The notes below the pieces were generated by a model, which was not told the origin of the DNA, made no database searches, and saw only the letters and a list, made by a program, of their open reading frames with translations. DNA of 64,000 bases from Limonium bicolor (Eukaryota; Streptophyta; Magnoliopsida; Caryophyllales; Plumbaginaceae): the NCBI GenBank assembly GCA_023374045.1, contig CM041778.1, positions 403,122,438 through 403,186,437 on the forward strand. Reading direction: 5' to 3'. Positions within the stretch are counted from its first letter, which is position 1, and every line of letters begins with the position of its first letter. The position numbers and the translations under genes were made by a program. Positions 36,905 to 48,551 of this stretch are shown here, one piece after another.

Positions 36905-38187
36905 GTAGGAGAAAGAAAAATACTTTTTTTTTTCAAAATGTCATAACTTACAAAATATAAATGCAAAAATAAAACAAATTATACCATTATTCATCATTTT
37001 TCGTACTCTTCAAAACAAGATGCATCATGGATATGTTTTGGTAAATTTTTATTTTTTTATTTTTTGTATGTACATATTTTTTAAGATTAATTGTGAATCT
37101 TAAGTTTAATTTAAGAAAAGTGAATCAAAGGTTGTTAAAAATTGAATCAGAGAGTTGCTTAAAAGTGAATAAGAGGTTTAAAATGGTGAAATCTCGTAAA
37201 CAGAGATTGTTTAACTAAAGTGATTCTGATTGGTTGACTAGTGTGAACCAGAGGTTTTAAAGAAGTGAATCACAAGTTGTTACAAAGTGAATCAGAGTAA
37301 TAAGAGTGAATCTCGTAAGCATAGATTGTTTAACTAAAGTGATTAAGAGGTTTAAGAAATGTGAATCAAAGGTTTTTATAAAGTGAATCATGCGTTTAAA
37401 AAAAGGGAATCAAAGGTTTAAGAAAAGTGATTCTCGTAAATAGAGATTATTTTAACTAAAGTGAATAAGAGGTTTAAGAAAAGTGAATCAGAGGTTTAAA
37501 AAAAGTGAATTAAAGGTTATTTAAAGGTGAATCAAAGGTTTAAGAAAAGTGAATATTTTGTTTACTACTAGTAAAAGTTAATCCTACCACAAACTTATGC
37601 AAGAACAGTATAAAATTTTCATTTATTGAAAGTGAATCATTCGTTTAAAAAAAGTGAATCTTATGTTTAAGAAAAGCGAACATTCATATAAAACAATGAA
37701 TATTTTGTTTAATACTAGTAAAAGTTAATCTTACCACAAACTTATGTGAGGGTGGATTTTTACGGTGCTTGGGGGAGTAGGGTAATCTTTTTGGCATTAG
37801 TGTACACTTTATATTATCGTTACTAACTTGACAGATTTTTAGGGTTTGTGGGTTAGGGTACAAACCATAAAAATGCTTTTGAAGTTTTTAACTTTTCTAG
37901 GGTGGATTTTAGAGTATTTGGGGTAAGATTCATTTTGTTAATGAATAAGGTTCATTTCATTGTTAAAGAAGATTTATTTTGTTAATGAATAAGATTCCCT
38001 TCAAAAATACGTAATATATACTCCTTCTAAAAACATAAAATTTTAAGTTTACCAAAACATATACATGATGCATCTTGTTTTGAAGAGCACGAAAAATGAT
38101 GAATAATGGTATAATTATTTTAATTTTTACACTTATATTTTGTGAGTTATGACATTTATAAAAAAAGTTATTTCTCTCTCTTACTAA
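36905..38187. mobile_element. Long-TIR element (copy B)
   Basis: About 140 bp at 36905-37052 returns inverted at 38035-38187, including TTCATCATTTTTCGT, CTCTTCAAAACAAGATGCAT and ATGTTTTGGTAAA. The interior is non-coding and made of many GTGAATCA[G/A]AGGTTTAAG-like words. The TIR core matches copies A (2578-3853) and C (45500-60155). No clear TSD was resolved. Confidence 0.7.
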
Positions 38188-38720
38188 TAAAACTACATAC
38201 AGCCCCCTACAAAACTCCCGTATCACACGTAACTATTATACTTTTTTCCCAATATTAATTTTTACTCATTTATTCCCCCAACCATAACTTGACACATGTC
38301 CATTCTCCACATAACACCCTGGCGCATGCGTCAGGGTCTCCATGCCGTATTCAAAACTTTTCACATATTACATTTTTATATATTTGTAGTACTTTTAAGT
38401 TAAATTCGCGTACAAAAAATAGGACATAAAACATAAAAACAATAAAAAAACATGGTAAAACGAGACAACTTCTCCCCCGGAAGAAGGTGTCACCGCCTAG
38501 TTGAGTCGGTCGTTGAGTGGGCGGTGACGCCTACTTCCAAGGATTTTGTTGCTCTTTTTTAGATGTTTTATGATTGTTTTTTCCTATTTTGTTATATTAT
38601 GATTCTAAATTTATTAAAAAACTGTACATTGAGACGGTTTACAGAATACCCATCGTCATACGAAGTGGCAATATAACAGATTGAAGTGACTTAAAACTTT
38701 TCACATATTACAAAGGGCTT

Positions 38721-40098
38721 AATGGTGGCCATCGGGTCCGGTTCTACCCGGAACCGATTGGAACCGGAACCGGCCGAGAACCGGTGGGAACCGGAACCGA
38801 ACCGCCTCAGCCGGTTCCGAATACGAATACATGTTTTGATATTCGGGCCCGAACCGGGCCCGGAACCGGAACCGGAACCGCCTAGAACCGCCTGGAACCG
38901 TCGTCGGATTCAGAACCGGGAACCAAAACCGGTGGAACCGGAACCGCCCTGGAACCGGTTGAAGTTACCGTTGGTTATGTTAAGGAATATGTACAAAAGG
39001 TTAATATAGCATTGAAAAAGCTACACGATGAATATACTTCAAAGTATCGTCCGGGGGAACTTTCTTCTACTAGTGGTAGTGGTTCCTCTTCTAAACCACC
39101 ACGCCCTGGTAGCAAAAGCAGTTCCTTGATTTCTAGTATTTTGAAAAGACCAAGATCAGTTCAATCGGGTTCCAGATTTTGTACATATGATGATTATATT
39201 AACTTTACATTTATTTTTGTTGATGATGATGGTGATATAGATGTTCTTAAGTGGTGGCAAGCACATGAAGCCAAGTTTCCAATCCATTCAAAGATAGCCC
39301 GAGATGTGCTAGGAATTCCAGCATCAACCATGGCTTCAGAGTCGGCGTTTAGTGCGGGCAAACGAGTATTGGATGAAAAGAGATCAAGCCTTGCACCAGA
39401 CTCAATCAAGGTTTGTGTTCAGAAGTATGATTGGGACTTAGCCGAGCTTAGATCCCAAGCAAGTGCATTGCAATATGAAGGCCAACATGATGATTGGTAT
39501 GAGATGAATGGGGATAACACCACTTAGGACTTCTATCTTGTAATATTTTAGAATGTATTAGTAATTTAGTATTACTTTCTTTCCATGTAATCTTTTTTTT
39601 AAGACTTGCAAATTGAAATCATGTAACCTCGTAGTAGTTGTACTCTTTTTCCTTATTAGGGCTTTCCCAATGGGTTTTTACCTAATAAGGTTTTAATGAG
39701 GCAGTGAATCATATAATAAAATTCTCTTTGTTCCTTATTTTTTGTAAATTCAATAAAAATTCCTAAGTCTTTGTTTCTTACACGTTTAAGATTATAAACT
39801 TGAAGAATAACCTATCTAGGAGTAAAGTGGATGAAAAGAGCAACATGTGCGCTCAAACGGATCTCAAATCGGAGCTAAAACGAAGCAGCTGGAGCCGATC
39901 GAATATTTCCGGAACCGCTTCGGAACCGGTCGGAACCGATCAGAACCGGAACCGGCCGGAACCGGTTTTTTGACCGAATCCGAAGCGAATCCAGATTTCA
40001 GAACCGGAATCGGAACCGGAACCGCCCAGACCGGTTCCGAATACGAATACACATTTTCCGGAACCGGAACCGGCGGAACCGGACCCGTGGCCACCATT
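38721..40098 (+). mobile_element. hAT element with transposase remnant and GGAACCG subterminal arrays
   Basis: The left end AATGGTGGCC and the right end GGCCACCATT are inverted and followed by CGGGTCCGGTTC / GGAACCGGACCCG. The flanks AAGGGCTT (38713-38720) and AAGGGCTC (40099-40106) match at 7 of 8 bases. Dense GGAACCG words fill about 300 bp at the left end and 200 bp at the right. The middle encodes a hAT dimerisation domain. Confidence 0.8.
39012..39527 (+). pseudogene. hAT transposase C-terminal fragment (RICESLEEPER-like)
   Basis: A 171-residue open frame. After a Ser-rich stretch it reads DVLKWWQAHEAKFPIHSKIA, then ASTMASESAFSAGKRVLDEK and LAPDSIKVCVQKYDW. These are the consecutive motifs of the hAT C-terminal dimerisation domain in BED-zinc-finger plant transposases. 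The BED finger and most of the DDE catalytic core are absent, so it is a truncated copy. The frame has no internal stop and ends in an acidic tail. A host-domesticated function is possible in principle, but the intact flanking TIRs argue for a simple deletion derivative. Confidence 0.85.
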
Positions 40099-40405
40099 AA
40101 GGGCTCATTCAAAGGTAATTTTTTATGTACTTGCAGTATTTAAGCCCCGTGGCTTGGTCTCAAAACATGATAAAACGGACAATTTCTTCCTTGGAAGTAG
40201 GCGTCGCCGCCGACTCAACTAAGTAGCCGTCGTCGCCTGCTTTCAGAGTGATTTTGTCTCTCATTTTTTGATATTTTATAGCTGATTTTTTCCTATTTTG
40301 TTCTATTATGGGTCTAAATCTATTAAAAAATGTAAACTGAAATGGTTTACAAAACGCCCATCGTCGAAAAAGCCCAGGGTGTTGCCCTGTGCCTAGTTGA
40401 GTTGG

Positions 40406-40480
40406 CTAGTCACACGAAGTGGCAACATAACAGATTCAAAGCATACTTGAATCTGTTATCTTGCCACTTCGTGTGACTAG
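40406..40480. repeat. Near-perfect palindrome, 34-bp arms
   Basis: Arms 40406-40439 and 40447-40480 match at 33 of 34 bases around a 7-bp loop. The arm begins CTAGTCACACGAAGTGGCAA. A single related half-arm is at 38662-38690. Confidence 0.9.
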
Positions 40481-40617
40481 TTGAAATGTTGTGACTATCA
40501 ACAATACTTTTTTCCATTTTTTAAAACCTAAATTTAACTTAAAAGTACTACAAATTCATAAAATTATACTATCGAATGAGCCCCTCATATGTCCTCGTCA
40601 ACATTAATATCATCCAG

Positions 40618-43600
40618 TGAAATACCCCGGACTTAACTATGGTGATTAATTTATGCTAATGTGATATTTAGAGGCTTAATTATACCTAAATAACATGTGG
40701 GAACAATTCCCGAAGAAAACAAATCCATATAGTGGGTTTAAAACGCAAAAGAAGTCTTAAAACACATATTTCGGAAAAACTGGGAAAATGTGACTTTAAG
40801 CGGTTTAATGGACTTGTGTGTATTATAATTAATTATGTGACCATACACTAATGAAGGTTTAGGAACCATTCAAAATAAATGAACGAAAAAATCCAGAAAA
40901 GCTGCCCGGATTGATGAATAGTGCCAAACGGGGACTTATGGGGTGTTGATTGCTAAAAGACCAAAATACCCCCCTCCATTTTGTAAAAATCTGGAACTCC
41001 CTCCAGCATTTCCCACGTTTTCATTCTCCCCTCTCAGCCTATTTATTTCTTATTATTGAAATAAGACAAAAAGCATAAAGTAGAAAAAGTACAAGTTTTG
41101 CTTTTTGACATTCTCTCTCCCCATTCTCTATTATCTCATGTTTTCCTTCTTCCCCAGCACTCTCCACTTTTCTCCCCTCTTCCATGGCGATTCTGAACTC
41201 TCCTAACCAGGCGTGAGTTTCCTCCCTCTTTGCTCAAGCTTAAACAAAATCAAAACACTACAAAAATTACACCATCTTGCTCCCCTTGTCTTAGAGATCC
41301 TTTTCCATCTTTCAAAATCTGAAAATCTTGAAGTTCATCTCCATGGTTGGAGCTTTACTTGAAGGAGGAAGCAACACATGGTGAGCTAGAACACCTCTTG
41401 GTTGTCTTAAGGTAAAAAGAAGCTTAAAACACCTTCTCTTCTAGCTTTCTTTTGGTGACTGAAATTCTCCAGATTTTAAACCCCATTGTTACCCTTGTTC
41501 TAGCAGGTTTTATCCTCAATAAAAGTGCTGGAGCTTTGCCTTGTGAGTTGTCTAATACTTCATCTACAGGTTGGAAGGTAAACCATCTTTTGAGTGCCTT
41601 AAGCACTCTTCTTTCATTCTAGGGTTAATGCAAGAGCTTAAGTGTTTTTACTTAATGCTCATTATGTTCCTTGGGCTTGGTCTGTAGCATTAGCACATAA
41701 ATTCCCCATTGGCCGGCTTGTAAACAAGAACAAAAAGAAAGAAAAGAGCAAGAAGAAAGGAGAAAGAAAAGAGGAAAAGAAAACTATAGAGTCTAAGGTA
41801 ATTAAACTACCTTTGAACAGATGTTTGAATGTCTTGTGGTATTAAAAATTACATTGCTTTAGTATTGTTTATGCTACTGTAATTGTGATCAAGAAATAAA
41901 GTTATTTTAGTGTTGTTTATGTTGATGTTTGAATGCCTTGGAGCCAAGCTAATTAAGTGTGAATGTGCTGGAAAGTATGTGTTGTTAGTGTCTAAAATAA
42001 ACAAGGCTACTGAATTGGCTTAGGTGAGCTGAATAATGCAATGTGGCATGCTTAAAATTGTAGGGAAACTCTGTCAAAATTTCTGTAGCAAATCAGGTGT
42101 GTTTTGTTGGTAGAAATGACCTAGGGAGGACTAGGCGTTTTAGAGTTCAAGTTGGATAAAAATTGGAATGAAAATAATGCAAGTTGAATACTAGGAATGC
42201 ATTAGTTGTGAAACCATTGAGTAACTAAAGTATGAGAGCAAAATCGGCATTAAGAACCTAGGAGACTAAGTGCAAGTTCTAAAAGAATTAAGAGTGGGAG
42301 ATTATGTAAATTAACAAAGAATGAGTGATGAGTTTAGTAAATGAATCAGGCAGATTTGGAGTGTCAAATTAGTGTTATAACATGCTAGTACACATGTGGG
42401 AAGATTGGGAAATAAATGGGTAAAGAAAGGAGGTTAGAACACTAAATGAAAATGTCAAAACTGTCAAAATGTAGCAGGGTCCGGGACTTAGGACTAGGAA
42501 CAAGTCCCGGACCACCATAAAAAAACATCCGAAAGTATATTGTGAGCATGGTCTGGGACTTAAGTCCCATGTAAAGACCCGGACCAGCTCTTCAAAACGT
42601 CTGAAAGTTTCTTAGCCATGTGGTCCGGGACTTAGGTCCCTTGCAAAGACCCAGACCAACCTAAGAAGACTACCGAGAGTTTCCAAACACCCTGGTCCGG
42701 GACTTAGGTCCCTTGCAAAGACCCAGACCAGTCACAGAAATGCCCCGAGAGTTTGGTTAAGGTTTGGTCCGGGAGTTGACAAGGTCCCGGACCAACCTTA
42801 AAAATCAATCGAGAGTTTAAAAATGAAATTTTAAGATGGGGAATTATTTGGTATTGATGTCATATGAATGTTAGGACTTGTTTGGTGTCATGTAATGGTC
42901 ACTAGAGGTGTAAACAAGCATAAGATCTAATGTGAAGTAAGTAACTTGTGTGACTAAGTTCGAGTTATAATGAGTTAGTAATTGTTGATCGGGAATTATT
43001 AAAGATGAAATGAGCTAGGTTAATTATATAGAATTAACCGCCCGATTCCGCGAATGTTATAGGATTTGAATAGTCGGACTCCAGAGGAGAGTCGACGATG
43101 AACAACGACGGTGAACGATATGATTTTCTCATGCCCTGTATGCTACCGAGATTACCTCTATTTGTGTGATTGTGTGTATGTTTACAAATCACCTAATCAA
43201 GATAGATGCACGAATATGATTTATTACAACTCCTTATGTCTTGTGAGTGGTTGAATGCCTTGTATGAGTTGATGATTGTCTGTGAACTAATCTAACTCGG
43301 CACTTGACATAACTAACAATGGTGGGACCTAACCGCTTAATATGCGCCATGTCCCACGTATGATTGAATTGTGAGTTGAATTCTGACTGACTCACTGACT
43401 GTATATTATTACTAACCCGAGAGTTGGGTTAGGGGGATTGTGAGTCACACGTGCAAGGAAGAGGAAACAATAGAGCGTCTGTTTCTGATTTCATGCTCAT
43501 CATCTCTTGTTACAGGGCCGTGTGCCACATAGTGGTGCCCTATGGGGCCGTGAGCCACATAGTGGTGCCCATTTGGAGTGAGACTGGCATAGCTTACCCA

Positions 43601-44409
43601 TCTGAAGAGGTAAGCTGGGTATTATGGGTTATGAAAGAAATAGCCCGGTGGTGAGATCTATATGTGTCTCAACCGGAGGTCATACTGACTTAACTATAGA
43701 ATTATCCAAGAAGTAGGATATCTAGAGGGTGTGATAAAGAACAGAGAATGTGAATTATGAACTGACTTCTACTCTCAGGTGTTGTGCTCTGTGTGTGAGT
43801 GTTGTTGTTACATGTGTTGTTATTACATGTCTATTATGTTGTTTTCATCAGTATGATTGCTTGAAATAAAATCAATTCCATGTATGCGAAAAAGTAGTCG
43901 GTGTACCCCCGTTAGCATGCGGGGTATGCGGATTTCATACCAACAAGTTTGCTGAGCCCCTTGGGGCCACTGTTTTTATTTCAGGCACCCGACAGGGCTG
44001 ATTGGTCGAGTGAGACCGAACTTTTGTGCTTTTGTTAGTTAGTAAATTTTTGGGAGGTGTACTGAGTTGTACATGGGCTGGTAGCCCCTTGTGAATGGCC
44101 GGTGTACCACATTGTACACGTTTTTGTATTTTGGGATTATGTAGACTTGTGAGAACGGAATGTATTTTGGATTATACATTGTAGCACTCGGTAATTGAAC
44201 GGTTGTATGATGTTATATTATGTATTCATGGAAGCTCGGTATATTTTTAGTTTATTGGACCGCAACTGTTATAAATTAAGCCTTGTTAGACACATGGGCG
44301 GCTAACGGCGTTGTATCACCCACCGGTTGTATTTGAAATTCCGCTTTAGTTAAAGTGATGACCAAGACAATTAGGCGATAATGTTGGGGTTAGCGGTAGG
44401 GGTGTTACA
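40618..44409 (+). mobile_element. Solo LTR 4 of the TGAAATACCC family
   Basis: Starts TGAAATACCCC at 40618 and ends GGGTGTTACA at 44409, with the perfect 5-bp TSD TCCAG (40613-40617 and 44410-44414). Length is 3792 bp. It has no coding domain or priming sites. Internally it has a five-unit hairpin array (42475-42810), a duplicated segment GTGCCACATAGTGGTGCCC (about 43520-43570), GCTGAGCCCCTTGGGGCCAC at 43951 followed by TTTCAGG, and a terminal stem-loop at 44285-44306. The last two are shared with the LARD LTRs, so the elements are related. Confidence 0.88.
42475..42810. repeat. Five-unit hairpin array, unit about 70 bp
   Basis: Each unit contains GGTCCGGGACTT followed 15-25 bp later by a complementary AAAGACCCGGACC or AAGTCCCGGACC, so each can fold back. 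The spacer between stems ends in CCGAGAGTTT-like text. Confidence 0.85.
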
Positions 44410-44449
44410 TCCAGGTGGTGCTAGCTATGTGTTTTTTTTTTTGGAAATT

Positions 44450-44645
44450 TTGTGTGTTTTGGGCACTATTGTAATATAAGTTTTGGGTGCATATTATAAT
44501 TTTTAAAGTATTAATGTGTTTTGGGCACTATTTGTAATATATCACAAGTTTTGGGTGAATATTATAATTTATAAAAGTGTTAGTGTGTTTTGGGCACTAT
44601 TTGTAATATATCATAATTTTTTGGTAAATATTATAATATTTTAAA
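44450..44645. repeat. Tandem repeat of about 70 bp, 3 units
   Basis: Units start GTGTTTTGGGCACTATTTGT and continue to an ATATTATAAT block. The copies diverge slightly. Confidence 0.8.
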
Positions 44646-44736
44646 AATTTATAAAAATTTAAAAGTAAGGGCAATATCGTAAATTTTTTAAAAATTCCGA
44701 CTGCGCAAAGTGAAAACCCGACTGAGCGTATAAGTT

Positions 44737-44960
44737 ATTCCCTCCGTCCCACTTCAATTGTTTCATTTGCCTTACACTTTTCTATCTCAACATTTAAAAT
44801 CTAAGATAAAATAAATCTAATTTTTGTAGTAGATTCCATATTAGATTAACTATATAAAGTAAACTTAAATTTATAAATTATTTCATCTTATAGGTTAAAT
44901 ATTGAAGTCAAACAACATGTTCAAATAGTAAAAGAGACACTTATAACTGGATGGAGTAGT
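44737..44960. mobile_element. Stowaway-like MITE
   Basis: The left end has ATTCCCTCCGTCCCA and the right end GGATGGAGTAGT, the widespread CTCCCTCCGTCCC signature of plant Stowaway (mariner-type) MITEs. About 225 bp, AT-rich, non-coding. Confidence 0.7.
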
Positions 44961-45118
44961 AAAAAAAAGGAACATATTTTTTGAAAAAGTAATGTAATGG
45001 GCACGGATTTGGTGACGGATGTTTGTGACTCGATATAATATGGAATGTGGGTTAAAAGAAGGAACGGATTTTATTGAAAAAAGTAATGGAATGACACAAG
45101 GTGTTATATATATTTTTA

Positions 45119-45346
45119 TACTAACTCCGTCTTACTTTGACCGTCTTGTTTGATTTTTAACACGTTTTTTCACTTCAATATTAAACAAATAAGATAAATA
45201 GTTTTATGAAATTATGTTTTGAGTTATGTAGTTTATTACAAAACTAAGATTTGTACAATTATATTATCTTATATGTTAAATATTGATGTCAAACTACATG
45301 ACCAAATAGTAAACACGATGGTCAAGAAGGAACGAAGAAAGTATTA
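45119..45346. mobile_element. Second Stowaway-like MITE, degenerate
   Basis: TACTAACTCCGTC...TTTGACCGTC at the left matches, inverted, GATGGTCAAGAAGG...AAAGTA at the right. The interior resembles that of the MITE at 44737 (phrases such as TTAAATATTGA[A/T]GTCAAAC). Non-coding. Confidence 0.6.
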
Positions 45347-45452
45347 ATTAAAAGAGATGGTCTAGTGTGTGCACAAACTATTACGCGGCTTGTATATGAG
45401 GTAGTCAAGTTAATATGTTGATTCAACTGTTTGGGTGGTACATGAGTGAGAG

Positions 45453-45493
<41 letters not shown>

Positions 45494-48212
45494 TAACTTT
45501 TGTAACTTTTAAAATATAAATCAACAGTATTTTTTTTGCATTATTGTTCATCTAAATTTGAGATCTTTAAAATAGAAGCAATCACATATATGTTTTGACA
45601 AATTAAGAATTTACATTAGTTACATATATATATATATGTATATACATATCAAATAGATTTATGATTCATGATATACAGTTTAAAATACACCATACAACAA
45701 TAATAATACACTACAAAACAATAATGATCCATTATGTGTTACGAAATTGGTATGTTAGGAATATATATGATTCACCATATAAGGCTAAAAAGACATCATA
45801 CAAATAATAACAATAAACCTGAAATACCCCAAACCTTGATATGTTGTTTAAATGTTAAACTATGGTATGTAAAGGCTAAAAAGTGCCTTAGAAACGTCAG
45901 GGAACAATTTAAACCATAGTAAAATGCAATAAAGCACTAAGATACAGTTTGAGCAAAAACATGCCTTAAGCTAGGAGTGAACTTGGTTAGGACCCAAAGA
46001 GCCTACCAAGACTTAATAATATTCAAGTATGATTTAATAAGGCTAATTAAGTCCTTGGGAAACTTTGGTAGACAATGAAACCAAACAAAACACAAGAATA
46101 TACCTTAAAGTCAATAAGAGCAAAAATGTGCTCTAAGCTTGGGATAAATTTTGTATAAGACCTAATGGTCATACTTATACCTTATAAATATGTTAATGAA
46201 CATATTAAATCAATTACCAAAGAAAACCAAGCTTGAAAACAAGTTAAAACACAAAAAGTGCTTTAAGGGGTCTTAAAGCACGTTTTTGAAAAATTGTCTT
46301 GTAAATGAGTTTTGAATGGCTAAATGTCCATCATTACTCTTTAATTAACATGTGTACTATATAGTATCACATTTGGAAGTCTATATCAATGAGAAATCAA
46401 AAATTTCACATCTATGTGCCTTGTTTTAGTGAATAGTAACTAAAATAAGCTAGTTGTAACATATGTTGTTATAAGTAATTAAATTGGTCAACAAAGACCA
46501 TGACTAGGCCTAAAACATTAAGGGGCCAGTTTCTCCATGTGTGACTCACCACACTTGGCCAATCAAATAACTAAGGAAAGTAATAAAGCAAAAAAACTAT
46601 TTACTTTAACATAAATATCTTCCAAAAGTAGAACTCATCTTCATTCTTTCATTTCCTTTCATTTCACACGTCTCCTTCCTCCCTTCATGCTCCTTCTACG
46701 GTTGCTACAGCCATATACAATTCTCAATCTTCTTTCACTTGTAACTTCTAGCTCCATGGTCCAAATTCAATTTCAAGACCACCATTCTTCTAGTTGGAGC
46801 AAGCTCTACACTTCTATCTTTTCAAATCTTCAAAAGCCTCATTTCGGTGCCAAGGAGATTCACCATTGATGGAGCTTGAGCTCACCTTTTCACATATTAT
46901 TGTTCTCCTTTGCTTCAAGGTAAGGAACTCAAAGAAAAAATGTTTCCTTCATGTTTTGTGTTGTCCGAAAATTCACCTCACAATGGTGTCTTTACCTTGC
47001 TTGTTTTAGCTCCATTTGAACCTTGCAAGGGCTAGGAGGAGTCCTCTCTTGATACTTATTCAAGTTCTCTTCTTCCAATTCCAAGGTAAAACAATTACCT
47101 TAATGTGTTAAGACAATATGTGCCTAGGGTTTACAATGAGATGAAGCACAATGCTTGAATACTCATTCTATTATTTGTACATTGTTTAGAAGTTGACAAA
47201 CAACCAAACACCCTACCGGTTTTACAAGGAAACAAGAAAGAAGTTTGTGAGGGAGAAGAGGTAAACAAACTATCTCAATATAGTTTAAATGCCTTAGGAA
47301 AATGAGCTTGATTTGCTTAATAAAATACCTAAGGAGCCAATGGTAAATGAGCTAGTGAAATGCTCTCAAGGAGTTTATTAAGGGCATATGTATTCTTGGG
47401 TGTAATTGCAGGTCAAAGGCAAATACAATGTGGGAAATTCAGTGTTTAAGGTTTATGCAATTTAAGGGCCTAAGAGCCATGTTATTTAAGGGCCTAAGTG
47501 CCAAGCAATTTAAGTTTATGCACTATATAGTGATGTAGTGTAAATTTGGCGAAGTTTTGTGTGTGATAAAGTTCTTGGTGGATTTTAGCTGTTCTTGAAT
47601 GGAATAAGGTAAAAACCTAAGTGTTTGGATGTGAGAATATACAAGAGAAGCTATGGCAAAATTTGGAAAATGTGTAAGAAGTTCTAAGTGTTTTAAATAA
47701 GTTTTGGTGAACTAGGAAGTGTTAAAGGTGAACAAATGTTTTACTAGGGAAAAACATGTATTAAGGTGATTTAGAGTGATACAAGGATTTAGGTATTATC
47801 TTGGAAGTTCTAGGAATTCAATATGTGTTTTTGAGAATGTATTAAAGTCTTGGAGAAGTTTGTTTAAGGTTTAGGAATGTTGATGTACAAGGAAGAAATG
47901 ATGTTTAGGTAAGATGTGAAAAAGGAGATTTAGTTAGTAAGAAAAGAAGTTTGAGAGATGATGTTAAGGTGTAGAGGAAACACCTTGGTATAGTGGTCAT
48001 TATAGGTGAAATACCACCTAGAAATCTTAAGGAGAAAACATTCCAAGTGCTAGGAATTTTGTAAGGAATTTGTGAATGATAAGATGGTTTTGGTGTGTGA
48101 TTTAAAGAGTTTAGTACATGGCTAAAGATATGTTTGAAGTGCCCAAATGAGGTTAGGACATATTAAGATATATGAGGTGAAGTTTGGAGTTAAATGGGCA
48201 ATGGAAAATAAA

Positions 48213-48551
48213 GGTCTGGGGCAGACCGACCTTGCGACCGAACTTGCCAAGGTCGGTCGAGCCCAGTTTACCCTGCGAGAATTAGTTTCTGGAATGGACC
48301 GACCTTGGGGACCGGACTTGCAAGGTCGGTCGGGCTTGTATTCTGTGTACGGATTAAGTTTCTGGAATCGACCGAACATAGGACCGGACTTGACAAGTTC
48401 GGTCGGGCAGAATTTTCAAAGGGAAGAAACTCTCGGGAATGGACCGAACATGCGACCGAACTTACAAGGTCGGTCGGAGTATAAATTTTGACGGTAATGT
48501 GTTCTGGAATGGACCGACCTTGTGCAAGGTCGGTCGGTAAGGTCGGTCGGA
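48213..48551. repeat. Five-unit GACCGACC/GGTCGGTC hairpin array (5' LTR)
   Basis: Units of about 70 bp start GGAATGGACCGACC and close with CAAGGTCGGTCGG, so each folds into a stem. Frames crossing it on both strands are repeat artefacts. Confidence 0.88.

Larger units (their letters stand above)
38383..40570. mobile_element. Older repeat element with duplicated halves, split by a hAT element
   Basis: The outer edges are inverted: GTAGTACTTTTAAGTTAAAT near 38384 and TTTAACTTAAAAGTACTAC near 40532. Two diverged direct copies of about 250 bp lie at roughly 38455-38690 and 40165-40440, sharing TTTTTTCCTATTTTGTT and CACCGCC/CGTCGCC-rich text. The hAT element at 38721-40098 sits between them. The class is unknown. 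Confidence 0.5.

Noticed and set aside
36589..36960. A 123-codon plus-strand frame
   Set aside because: It spans a dispersed repeat and the edge of a long-TIR element, ends in Lys/Arg-rich low complexity, and has no recognisable domain.
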